A DNA stretch of 32,605 bases from an uncultured Prevotellaceae bacterium. GTDB taxonomy: Bacteria > Bacteroidota > Bacteroidia > Bacteroidales > Bacteroidaceae. Shown here one piece after another: positions 5,771 through 14,059 of the stretch (positions are counted from its first letter, which is position 1; each line of letters begins with the position of its first letter). The notes under the pieces are model-generated. The model saw only the letters and a list, made by a program, of their open reading frames with translations. It had not been told where the DNA came from and did no database searches. The stretch spans positions 1 through 32,605 of the forward strand of contig CADBHI010000026.1 in the NCBI GenBank assembly GCA_902794405.1, read 5' to 3'. Made by a program: the position numbers and the translations under genes.

Positions 5771-7975
5771 ATGAAAAAGTTAGTCTGTTTGTTGCTGGCA
5801 GTGCTGACTGCCGTGACTGTTGGCGGCGCAGGCCGCAAGAAAGTAGCCGTCGTGCTGAGTGGCGGCGGTGCCAAGGGCGTGGCCCATGTAGGAGTGCTGA
5901 AAGTGCTGGAACGAGCGGGCATTCCCATCGACATCATTGCCGGCACGTCAATGGGCAGTCTCGTTGGCGGTCTCTATGCCATCGGCTATAATTCCGAGGC
6001 GCTCGACTCGCTGGTGCGCTCCCAGGACTGGTCTTACCTGCTTTCGGACAAGGAGAACCTGAGCAGCCAGACGCTGGCCGACCGCAAAAAACTGGCCACC
6101 TACATGCTTTCCACGGGTCTGACCTTTGGCAAGAACACGGTGTCGGCAGGCGGCTTTATCAAGGGCAAGAACGTAGAGGCACTGATACAGAAGCTGTGTA
6201 CGGGCTATACCGACTCCATCGACTTCAACCGTCTGCCCATTGCCTTTGCCTGCGTAGCCACCAACATCGTGGACTATTCCGAATACGTCTTCCACAGCGG
6301 CAGCCTGCCACAGGCCCTGAGAGCCTCGATGGCCATTCCTGCCGTGTTCTCCCCCGTACGCATCGGCAACAAGGTGCTGGTCGACGGTGGTCTGCGCAAC
6401 AACTACCCCGTCGACGTTGCCCGGGAAATGGGTGCCGACATTGTGATCGGTGCCACCGTGACAGACCCCCTGCGGACGGCCGACGAGCTGAGCGGCACGC
6501 TGAGCATCGTGCAGCAGCTGATTGACGTGAACTGTATGCACAAGTTGGACGACAACATTGCCATCACCGACCTGCACATCAGCATCGACCCGAAAAACTA
6601 CAGTGCTGCCAGCTTCAACAAGGCGGCAGTCGACACGCTGCTGAGATGGGGCGAGGAAGAGGCTATGCGCCACTGGGAAGAGCTGAAGGCGCTGAAGAAG
6701 GAAATCGGCATCAGCGAAACGTTTGTGCCCACACGCTTCAGCAGGCAGCGGCTCTCCGTGCTGACCGAGAAAGTGAGGCTGAAGGGGGTTATCTTCGAAA
6801 ACATGACGCCCGCCGACGAACAGTTCCTCACTGAGAAATTCCGCTTGAACCACATCGACAGCATCAGCCCCGGCACCGAGGAACAGCTGACCACCTCGAT
6901 GCGCATGGACTTGTTCTTCAGGAGTGCTACGTCGCAGCTGGTTGAAGACGACGGCGGCTACCAGCTGGTGCTGACGGCTGGCGAACGCAAGACTAGTCAG
7001 GTGAACATCGGCCTGAGGTTCGACACGGAGGAGATTGTAGCCCTTCAGACAAACATCAGCCTGCCGCTGAAAAAGACGCTGCTGTTCAGCTCTGACCTGA
7101 CACTCCGATTAGGCAAGCGCATCATGGCTGGCGGCGAACTGACGCTACACCCCAGAAAGCTGCATTTCACCCGACCGGCATTCTCCTACTACTTCCGTCG
7201 CAACGACATTGACGTCTACTACGAGGGCGACCGTGAATACAGCGTGCTCTACAACCACCATCAGGTCAGCATAGAGCCCGTCAACATCTGTATCCACAAC
7301 TTCGACTTCAGGATGGGTGTTCGATGGGACTACTACCATTTCAGCAACAAGCTGCAGTCGGCGCTGTCGAGAATGGTGGATTTTGAAAACGAGCACTACC
7401 TAAGCTATCGTGCCCAGACAAACTATAATTCGGAAGACGACTGGTACTTCCCCACCCGTGGTGCACGCTTCCAGGCGGCCTACGCCTATATTACCGACAA
7501 CCTGACCCAGCTCAACGGCAAGCGAGGCCTCAGCGACATCAGTGCCTCGTGGCGCAAGTCGTTTACCATTGGTAAGCGCTTCACCCTCCAGCCCATGCTC
7601 TACGGACGCCTGCTCTTCGGCCCCGAGGGTCCCCATATCTTCGGCAACATCATTGGAGGCGACACCTTCGGCCACTACGTGGAGCAACAGATGCCCTTCT
7701 CGGGCTTAGGCCATGTGGAATATGCGGAGCGCCACTTCGCGGGTGTGAGGCTTCAGGCACAGCAGCACATGGGCACCAACCACTACATCCTGTTCCGGTG
7801 GTCGGTGGCCCAGCATGCCGATGAGCTAAAGCATCTTCTTGAAACTAAAACGCTGATTGGTAGCCAGATAGCCTACTACTACAAGACCATGTTCGGCCCG
7901 CTTGGCGCTACCCTTGGCTACACCAGCCGAGCCAAGAGTCCCGAGTTCTACATCAACCTCGGCTACATGTTCTAG
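5771..7975 (+). CDS. Patatin-like phospholipase with outer-membrane barrel (PlpD-like, type Vd)
   Basis: A 734-residue protein with a signal peptide (about residues 1-20) and a patatin domain next to it. The oxyanion loop is VVLSGGGAKGVAHVG, the nucleophile is S60 in GTSMGS, and the partner Asp is D205 in VDGGLRNNYP, so the Ser-Asp dyad is complete. A POTRA-like region follows (about 320-420), then a C-terminal barrel of the BamA/Omp85 kind (about 420-734) ending in NLGYMF with a terminal Phe, as outer-membrane proteins do. Known relatives are lipolytic type Vd autotransporters such as PlpD; in Bacteroidetes the patatin domain may stay joined to the barrel. The gene is alone on its strand between a divergent C1 peptidase and convergent susD. 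The substrate lipid and the side of the membrane on which it acts cannot be seen. Confidence 0.92.
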   Translation: MKKLVCLLLAVLTAVTVGGAGRKKVAVVLSGGGAKGVAHVGVLKVLERAGIPIDIIAGTSMGSLVGGLYAIGYNSEALDSLVRSQDWSYLLSDKENLSSQTLADRKKLATYMLSTGLTFGKNTVSAGGFIKGKNVEALIQKLCTGYTDSIDFNRLPIAFACVATNIVDYSEYVFHSGSLPQALRASMAIPAVFSPVRIGNKVLVDGGLRNNYPVDVAREMGADIVIGATVTDPLRTADELSGTLSIVQQLIDVNCMHKLDDNIAITDLHISIDPKNYSAASFNKAAVDTLLRWGEEEAMRHWEELKALKKEIGISETFVPTRFSRQRLSVLTEKVRLKGVIFENMTPADEQFLTEKFRLNHIDSISPGTEEQLTTSMRMDLFFRSATSQLVEDDGGYQLVLTAGERKTSQVNIGLRFDTEEIVALQTNISLPLKKTLLFSSDLTLRLGKRIMAGGELTLHPRKLHFTRPAFSYYFRRNDIDVYYEGDREYSVLYNHHQVSIEPVNICIHNFDFRMGVRWDYYHFSNKLQSALSRMVDFENEHYLSYRAQTNYNSEDDWYFPTRGARFQAAYAYITDNLTQLNGKRGLSDISASWRKSFTIGKRFTLQPMLYGRLLFGPEGPHIFGNIIGGDTFGHYVEQQMPFSGLGHVEYAERHFAGVRLQAQQHMGTNHYILFRWSVAQHADELKHLLETKTLIGSQIAYYYKTMFGPLGATLGYTSRAKSPEFYINLGYMF

Positions 7976-8029
7976 CTCCCCTACTCCCCACCCCTTAAGG
8001 GGCGGGGTGCCCGGAGGGCGGGGCGGGGT
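7976..8029. repeat. GC-rich inverted repeat between patatin gene and susD
   Basis: CTCCCCACCCCTTAAGGGGC followed by GGGGTGCCC and two more GGGCGGGG blocks occupies nearly the whole gap between two convergent genes (stops at 7975 and 8039). The hairpin CCCCACCCCTTAAGGGGCGGGG is symmetric, so it could end transcripts from both sides. Confidence 0.65.
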
Positions 8030-8038
8030 ATGAATCCC

Positions 8039-9664
8039 TCAATACCCTTTGTTCTGCACAATGTTGGGATTAAGGGTGATGATGCTGCCAGGAATGGGGA
8101 ACACGGTGGTATGGCCATCGCTCTCATCGACCTTGTCGTCCCAGAAGTCACCCTCAAACAGACTCTCGTACTGTCCGAAACGAATCAAGTCCTGACGCCG
8201 CCAGCCCTCCCAGCATAGTTCGAGCAAGCGCTCGTCGAGCAGGTTCTGAAGGCTGATTTTCCTGAGAGGCATAGACACGCGACCACGAACGGCATCGTAG
8301 TCGGCCTGTCCGTCCATCCCATTTCGCAGCTTTGCTTCAGCCCGCATCAGCAGTGCGTCGGCAAAGCGGAAGAGCACGATATCGTTGTCCATCAGCTTAC
8401 CACCTTTCAGCGCATTCGTATCAATCACGTATTTCTTCATGCGGGCTCCAGCTGTCTCCACGTATGGACTGCCGCTGAGGTCGAGTTTCACCTCCCAAGG
8501 CTTGTAGGCCAGCGGTTGGCCTGTGCGGTCGGCAATCGATAGGCCATAAGGGTCATACACATCTTCGGCCCAATAGTTAAACATGAAGCGGATGTCCTCG
8601 TCGTCGGTACCATAGCCGAAGGTTTTGAGAGTGGCAATGGTGGCACAGGGACCGTTCTCGCCTGAGATGCCGTAGGCAGCACCGTGACGGTAGTGCAAGG
8701 AGCGGTAGATGTATTGCATCTCGTTGTAATAGAGGTCTCTGTCCATCACGATGGTCCAGATATTCTCCTTCGAGAAATGGTTCTGCACCACGAAATTGTT
8801 GTGATAGGAATCTTCAAGCGTATAGCCTATTCCCTGTAGCTGGTCGCATAAGTGGATGACTGCCTCCCAGGCGTTCACCGTCGCTGCATCGACACGGAAT
8901 TGCATCTTGCTGCCGTCAGGCCGATGGTCGTCGGTCCAGTCGTCGTCGGCATACACTTCGGCATTCAGCATCAGCTTGGCCAACGCGAAGGTAGCAACGG
9001 GATAAGTCACCCTGCCGTAGTATTCACCCTGAGCTGCACTTTTGGTGATGGCCAGTTGATTTCGTGACTCCAGCAATTCGTTGACCACGAACTCGAACAC
9101 CTGGCTGCGCTCCGACTGTTTCAGCTTGTTGATTTCAACATCGGTGGAGGTAATGATGGGCACACGTCCGAAGAGGTCGAGCAAATACCAGTAGAAGATG
9201 GCCCGCAGGGCACGCACCTCAGACTTATATTCGGTCAAATCGGCTTCATTAAGCAGCTGCTTGTGAGCCTCCAACTGTTCGAGTGAGCGGTTACAGAGGG
9301 TGATCACCTTGTAGAGGTAAAGCCATGAGTTACCTATCATCTCATGACCGGGCGTCCACGAGTGGCAGTAGAGCTGTTGCCAGATGCCTCCATCATACCA
9401 GTCAGTGCCACGTATGGGCACCATCGCCTCGTCAGAGCCAAAGGTCTGCAGGTCATAGATACCTCGGCAGGTGCCCTGCAGTCCCTGTCCGTCGGCAGAG
9501 CCTCCGATATAATTATATAAGGTAGCAACGGTGTTGCGGTAGAGGGCGTCGGCAGTGGTGTATGCAGCCTCCTCTTCAATCTGGTCTCGGGGATTCTCGT
9601 CGAGCGAGCAGGCGGCCAGTAGTCCCAAGGCCATCAAGCACGATATGATCTTCTTCATCATCAT
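8039..9664 (-). CDS. SusD/RagB family nutrient-binding outer-membrane lipoprotein
   Basis: A 541-residue surface lipoprotein. The signal peptide MMMKKIISCLMALGLLAAC ends in a good lipobox (LAAC), and SLDENPRDQ follows as in many SusD proteins. The middle carries the helical SusD/TPR region with KSEVRALRAIFYWYLLDLFG, a hallmark of the family, and the C-terminus has FADALLMRAEAKLRNG and ELCWEGWRRQDLIRFGQYE. SusD proteins cap the SusC channel and bind the ligand. It starts 15 nt after the susC stop with a strong Shine-Dalgarno (AAAGGAGG, minus strand, 9671-9678) 6 nt before the first ATG, so it is the second gene of the susCD pair. No glycoside hydrolase, peptidase or regulator is adjacent on the same strand, so the ligand is unknown. 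Confidence 0.95.
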   Translation of the reverse strand: MMMKKIISCLMALGLLAACSLDENPRDQIEEEAAYTTADALYRNTVATLYNYIGGSADGQGLQGTCRGIYDLQTFGSDEAMVPIRGTDWYDGGIWQQLYCHSWTPGHEMIGNSWLYLYKVITLCNRSLEQLEAHKQLLNEADLTEYKSEVRALRAIFYWYLLDLFGRVPIITSTDVEINKLKQSERSQVFEFVVNELLESRNQLAITKSAAQGEYYGRVTYPVATFALAKLMLNAEVYADDDWTDDHRPDGSKMQFRVDAATVNAWEAVIHLCDQLQGIGYTLEDSYHNNFVVQNHFSKENIWTIVMDRDLYYNEMQYIYRSLHYRHGAAYGISGENGPCATIATLKTFGYGTDDEDIRFMFNYWAEDVYDPYGLSIADRTGQPLAYKPWEVKLDLSGSPYVETAGARMKKYVIDTNALKGGKLMDNDIVLFRFADALLMRAEAKLRNGMDGQADYDAVRGRVSMPLRKISLQNLLDERLLELCWEGWRRQDLIRFGQYESLFEGDFWDDKVDESDGHTTVFPIPGSIITLNPNIVQNKGY

Positions 9665-9679
9665 CCATTTCCTCCTTTC

Positions 9680-12349
9680 TTAAAACTTAATGCTCACTCC
9701 CATTGTGTAGGAGCGATACAAGGGTAGCTGATTCTTGTCGTCAATACCTAATGTGCCGTTGATCACGTTAGAGTTGATCATCGGCGTCAGTCCGCTGTAG
9801 CCAGTAATCGTAGCCAGGTTATTGACAGAGACGGAGAGTCTGACGGTCTGAATATACCGCATGCGGAAGGGCAGGTTCCAGCCGAGGGTCACGTAGTCGA
9901 TGTTCACGTAGTCGCCTCGTTCCAGCCAGTAGTCGCTGATGGTCTGATCCTGGATATTCTCCTTATCGGCATCCTTCATCACGTTGTAGTTAGGCAGCAT
10001 CAGCATGTTCATGCAGGTGAGCGCCGTACCGTTGTAGATCTTATGTCCGAAGGCACCGTTTGCCTGGATGGTCAAGTCCCACTGTTTGTATCGCAGCGCC
10101 ACATTCGAGCCCATCTTGGCCTTGGGCATCGCCTGTCCGCAGATGTACTTCTCGCTGGTCACGTCGTAGTATTTCGAGCCGTCGCTCTCATCCACGACCA
10201 GTCCCCTGCAATGAGGCAGGTAGAACACGCCCAACTGTTCGCCCACCACCTGCATCACTACGTCGCTGGGGCCGTGGAAGCCAGCTCCATAGAGTGAAGA
10301 TATACCCTTCATGTTAGGCGCCGTCAGATACTGCCCGTTGTAGTAGCCATTGAGCGATATCAGCTTGTTGCGCTCGAACGACCAGTTCATGTTAAGCGTC
10401 AGTCCTATGTCCTTGGTGCTCAGCGGCGTAATGCCAAATCCTATCTCCAGTCCGCTATTCTGCATCGAGCCGAGGTTGGCCAGCAGTTTGTTGTAGGTAA
10501 ATGGTGGCACAGGTACATCATAGACGTAGAGCATGTCGGTAGTTTTGGAATGGTAGTAGTCGATGCTCATCGCAATGCGCCCGTCCCAAAGAGCCAGGTC
10601 GAAGCCCACGTTGAAGGCCCGTTTGATTTCCCATTTCAGGTCAGGGTTGGCATTGCGCACAATGCCGAGCGTGACGGCAGGCGCTCCATTCACCGGCACG
10701 ATACCGTTGGGTTTGACCAGTAGCATCGAGTTGTAGGAGTCGATGCCCGCCTGATTGCCCGACAGCCCATAGCCCATGCGAAGCTTCGCGTTGGAAACCA
10801 GTCTCAGAGGCTTCATCCAGGGCTCCTTGCTGATGACCCACGCCCCACTCACCGAGGGGAAGAAGCCCCATCGGTGGTTTTCTCCGAACTTCGACGAAGC
10901 GTCGGCCCGCGCATTAGCCGTCAGCGTGTATTTGTCGAAGAGCGTATACTGCGCCCTCATCAGGAGGGAGCCCATGTGCGAGTCGACGCTGTAGGAGTCG
11001 GTGCCGTCCCACGGTCGCACAGCCCCTGCCGACAGCTTATCATAGCCAAAGGCATCGGTCGAGAAGCTGGTCGAGGTCGTATAGAAGCCCGTCACCCTGC
11101 GGCTCCCATTCTCGGCCAGTGCCATCACGCTGAGCGTCGACGCCTCCGTCTTCAGGTCGTAGGTCAGGGATATGTTGCTCAGGAAGTCCTCGTTCTCCTC
11201 ATGCTGCCGATAGGCCTCCCCCTTGCTCCATGTGCTGGTAGGATAGTAGTGGGCGTTGCTCATGTTATAGTAGGAATAAGATCCAAACGCCCTGAATGTG
11301 AAGTGCTTCGTGAGTATGACCTTCGCCTTGAGGTGGATGTTCACGTGGCCGTTGTCCTCCTTCTGTTCCATGTCGAGCATCGCCAGCGGGTTACTGATCC
11401 ACAGCGCCTCCGGCACCCCCATATAGCTGCCGTCGGCCTCTCTCGTATCCGGAAGCGTTGGGTTGAACGTAGCCGCCGAGTAGAGCAGTTTTTGCTGGAA
11501 GGGCAGGTAGGTGATGCGCTGCTTCGAGCCCACCAGTCCGAGGTCCACGGTGAGACGGTTGTCGAAAGCCTGCTGCGAGATGTCGAGCTTCGCAATGAAG
11601 TTACGATTGCCCTGTGTCTGTATCACCGTCTGGTGGTCGATGTAGCCCACCGACGCCCGGTAGTTGGCCGTCTCCGAGCCCCCTCCAAAGGCTATATGGT
11701 GGTTGTGCACATAGCCCGTCCGCTCTATCGCCTTGCCAAAGTCCGTGTTGCTGCCGCCGTCCATATAGCTCAGCCCCAAGGCTTGTGCCGCCCTTCGGAA
11801 GCCATTGCCGTCCATCATCTCCATGCGCTTATACACCCGTTCGAAGCCCCCGCCGCCGTCGTATGAAATCTGGAACTTTTCATTGCGTCCCTTCTTCGTG
11901 GCCACCTCAATCACTCCCGCCGCCCCACGGCTACCATACTGTGCCGTCTCAGAGGCATCTTTCAGAATGGTAAAGCTCTCGATGTCAGCAGGATAGATGG
12001 TCGACAGCGTGGCCAAGTCAGCCGTCACGCCGTCGATAATCACCAGCGGGTCGTTGGCCCCCGTCAGCGACGTAGTGCCTCTGACGCGCACCGCCGACAC
12101 CATCGCCTCCTGGTTGCCGCTGTTCGTCACCTGCACGCCCGCCGCCTGTCCGCTCAGCGCATCGAGCGACGAGGTGATCAGTCCCTTGTTCATTCGTTCC
12201 TCCGTCACCTTGTCGATGGCCCCCGCCACCATCTCCGCGCCGATCTTCGAATAGCCCACGCGAACGATGGTGTCTTGCCTCACTGTCTGTCCATAGCAAA
12301 GCGAGGCCAGCGTAGCTGCGAGTATGAATATTATTTTCCTATTTCCCAT
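9680..12349 (-). CDS. SusC/RagA family TonB-linked outer-membrane protein, short form
   Basis: The start taken is ATG at 12349 (MGNRKIIFILAATLASLCYG), giving 889 residues; the open frame continues 5 codons upstream only to a GTG. After the signal peptide the protein goes almost straight into the segment before the plug (DTIVRVGYSKIGAEMV), then the plug with DALSGQAAGVQVTNSGNQ and VRVRGTTSLTGANDPLVIID, both typical of SusC. The usual carboxypeptidase-regulatory-like N-terminal domain of about 80-100 residues is absent. The barrel follows and ends YTMGVSIKF with terminal Phe. It is the first gene of a susCD pair and has its own promoter facing away from the WD40-like gene. The channel imports a ligand delivered by the SusD protein, with energy from TonB-ExbBD. 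Confidence 0.95.
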   Translation of the reverse strand: MGNRKIIFILAATLASLCYGQTVRQDTIVRVGYSKIGAEMVAGAIDKVTEERMNKGLITSSLDALSGQAAGVQVTNSGNQEAMVSAVRVRGTTSLTGANDPLVIIDGVTADLATLSTIYPADIESFTILKDASETAQYGSRGAAGVIEVATKKGRNEKFQISYDGGGGFERVYKRMEMMDGNGFRRAAQALGLSYMDGGSNTDFGKAIERTGYVHNHHIAFGGGSETANYRASVGYIDHQTVIQTQGNRNFIAKLDISQQAFDNRLTVDLGLVGSKQRITYLPFQQKLLYSAATFNPTLPDTREADGSYMGVPEALWISNPLAMLDMEQKEDNGHVNIHLKAKVILTKHFTFRAFGSYSYYNMSNAHYYPTSTWSKGEAYRQHEENEDFLSNISLTYDLKTEASTLSVMALAENGSRRVTGFYTTSTSFSTDAFGYDKLSAGAVRPWDGTDSYSVDSHMGSLLMRAQYTLFDKYTLTANARADASSKFGENHRWGFFPSVSGAWVISKEPWMKPLRLVSNAKLRMGYGLSGNQAGIDSYNSMLLVKPNGIVPVNGAPAVTLGIVRNANPDLKWEIKRAFNVGFDLALWDGRIAMSIDYYHSKTTDMLYVYDVPVPPFTYNKLLANLGSMQNSGLEIGFGITPLSTKDIGLTLNMNWSFERNKLISLNGYYNGQYLTAPNMKGISSLYGAGFHGPSDVVMQVVGEQLGVFYLPHCRGLVVDESDGSKYYDVTSEKYICGQAMPKAKMGSNVALRYKQWDLTIQANGAFGHKIYNGTALTCMNMLMLPNYNVMKDADKENIQDQTISDYWLERGDYVNIDYVTLGWNLPFRMRYIQTVRLSVSVNNLATITGYSGLTPMINSNVINGTLGIDDKNQLPLYRSYTMGVSIKF

Positions 12350-12373
12350 GTTGTCATCTTTCACAGTTGAGTT

Positions 12374-12405
12374 GCAAAGATAGGGAATAATATTGAAACG
12401 AACAA
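12374..12405 (-). promoter_or_regulatory. susCD promoter
   Basis: On the minus strand TATCTTTGC (12382-12374) matches the -7 consensus, and TTGT lies 19 nt further upstream as an imperfect -33 element. The predicted leader before the ATG at 12349 is about 20 nt. Confidence 0.65.
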
Positions 12406-12465
12406 GAAAACAGAGAAAAATATGTTAAATTAGTCGAGGTTTATGTATTATTGAGAAATAATGTG

Positions 12466-12473
12466 TACCTTTG
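12466..12473 (+). promoter_or_regulatory. Promoter -7 element of the WD40/sensor/receptor block
   Basis: TACCTTTG matches TAnnTTTG. It overlaps the most upstream possible start codon of the next gene (TTG at 12471), which argues that translation starts further down. The -33 region (around 12440, TTTA) is weak. Confidence 0.5.
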
Positions 12474-12491
12474 AAGTCAAATTACGAGAAA

Positions 12492-14054
12492 TTGAAAAAA
12501 CACTATATCATCATCGGTTGTATGGGCGTCCTGCTGCTGTTGGCTGTAGCAGCGGCAATGTATATACGCCATACCGACGAGAAGCGCATCAACGAGTTGG
12601 GGTCGCAGATCAGCGAGCTTAAAGAGCAGGTGAAGCTATCGTCCGTTGACAGGCGTGTAAGCAAACAGATGGAGCAGATTGCCTACGGTCAGGAGATCCT
12701 TGCAGAGGAGCGAAGTAAAGAAGCCATCCGACAGTCGGAGATTGCGCAGGAAATGACGTTTCGCTCAGAGGCCGAGAGAAAGAAAGCCATTGAGGCGCAG
12801 GGAGTAGCGGAAATGTCTGCACAAGAGGCGAAGAATGCCTACCAGATGGCTGAACAGCAGCGTGTCGAAGCAGACGAGCAGCGCCGACAGGCAGAGCATG
12901 CGAAATTGGTGGCTGACACGCTGAACTATATCTCCTTAGGACGAAATCTTGGTGCGCAGTCCTACTCTGTCTACCAAGCTGGCGATACGGAATTAGGCAA
13001 TATGCTGGCCTACGCATCATACCTCTATACGAGCGACTACGGTGGCGACCTCTTTATCCCTGCCGTATTCCAGGCACTGACCCAGTCGGCTGGTGGCCGA
13101 CGGAATTTCGGTGTCCACAACGGCAGCGTTTCATGCACAAAGATATCGCCCAAGGACAACCATCTGCTGACAACAAGCACCTACGGAGAAATCTTTAGCC
13201 ACGATCTACAAGGCACCCAATTGCATACGAAGCGGCTGATGAGCGACAGGCAATACTGCTTCAGAGATGGGTTTGCTGCTAAAAACGGTAAAGACTACGC
13301 CATCAGCCATACTGGCCATTTAGTGGTTGCCGACAACAACCAGACACGTGTCATCTTCTTGGAAAATATCAACCGTCCCTTCAGTCTGCAAAGCATGAAC
13401 GAGGGAAAACAATTACTGATTGTGGGTGAAAACAGTGCGGCCATGTTTGATGTGGCCACAGAAAAAGTCATCAGTACACGACACCTCAATTTCCGTGTCA
13501 TCAGCACAGGCAAGCGTAACAACAAACCCCTGCTCTTCGACAACCAAGGACGCATGCACCTGGTTAACAGTCTTGACGATATCACAAACGAAAAGGTTCC
13601 TGTGTCTGGTCAGGTCACCGCCTTTACCCAAAACAGCAATCGCCTTACAGCCTACGGTATGGCCGACGGCACTATATGGCTCATTGATGGAAACGGCAAG
13701 GCATACAAACTCGTGGAGCACCTCTCGCAAGTAACAAAGTTGGAGTTTGACGCATACCGTCTCTACTCGTCGAGTTTCGACGGCAGACTACTAACTTGGA
13801 ACACAACCGACGCACAGATCAAGCCCATCACGCTGTTCCAGTCCAACAGCTGGCTTAACGGTTTCACTTTCAGCAAAGACATGGATTACATCTGGACTGG
13901 CGAGCACAACGGCACCGTCACTGAATATCTCATCTCATTACCAAAGATAACCCAGCGACTACGTCAGAATGTAAAGCGCAATTTTACTCAAGAGGAATGG
14001 AACTACTATGTGGGGAAGGGAATACCATATAGGAAATTGAAAACTGAAAATTGA
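12492..14054 (+). CDS. Membrane-anchored coiled-coil protein with degenerate WD40-like propeller
   Basis: The frame is open from TTG 12471, but a promoter box covers that codon. I chose TTG 12492 (reading MKKHYIIIGCMGVLLLL); ATG 12522 is another option. One membrane helix lies near the N-terminus. Then comes a charged coiled coil of about 110 residues, rich in Ala, Glu, Arg and Gln (for example QMAEQQRVEADEQRRQAEHA). A bridge follows (NMLAYASYLYTSDYGGD), then a propeller-like region of about 300 residues with weak WD-type blades such as DGRLLTWNTTDAQ and the end FTQEEWNYYVGKGIPYR. The coiled coil, bridge and C-terminus recall the WD40 halves of STAND-type proteins, which often end in L-TPEEW-x-x-YLG, but no NTPase or effector domain is present here. 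It is followed at once by the sensor gene. The function is unknown; a scaffold or sensory role is only a guess. Confidence 0.75.
   Translation: MKKHYIIIGCMGVLLLLAVAAAMYIRHTDEKRINELGSQISELKEQVKLSSVDRRVSKQMEQIAYGQEILAEERSKEAIRQSEIAQEMTFRSEAERKKAIEAQGVAEMSAQEAKNAYQMAEQQRVEADEQRRQAEHAKLVADTLNYISLGRNLGAQSYSVYQAGDTELGNMLAYASYLYTSDYGGDLFIPAVFQALTQSAGGRRNFGVHNGSVSCTKISPKDNHLLTTSTYGEIFSHDLQGTQLHTKRLMSDRQYCFRDGFAAKNGKDYAISHTGHLVVADNNQTRVIFLENINRPFSLQSMNEGKQLLIVGENSAAMFDVATEKVISTRHLNFRVISTGKRNNKPLLFDNQGRMHLVNSLDDITNEKVPVSGQVTAFTQNSNRLTAYGMADGTIWLIDGNGKAYKLVEHLSQVTKLEFDAYRLYSSSFDGRLLTWNTTDAQIKPITLFQSNSWLNGFTFSKDMDYIWTGEHNGTVTEYLISLPKITQRLRQNVKRNFTQEEWNYYVGKGIPYRKLKTEN
14033..14054 (+). repeat. GAAATTGAAAACTGAAAATTGAAG word at gene junction
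   Basis: An AATTGAAAA-type word spans the end of the WD40-like gene and the start of the sensor frame. The last residues KLKTEN and the TGA stop of the former gene come from it. Confidence 0.45.
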
Positions 14055-14059
14055 AGACG

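Noticed and set aside
5948-6853. A 301-codon minus-strand frame inside the patatin gene
   Set aside because: It is antisense to the patatin domain, with His/Val/Gln-rich composition and no known motif.
10874-11866. A 330-codon open frame on the plus strand opposite susC
   Set aside because: It is rich in Arg, Val and His with no recognisable domain, and lies wholly antisense to a well-supported SusC gene. Such mirror frames are common in GC-rich third-position genes.
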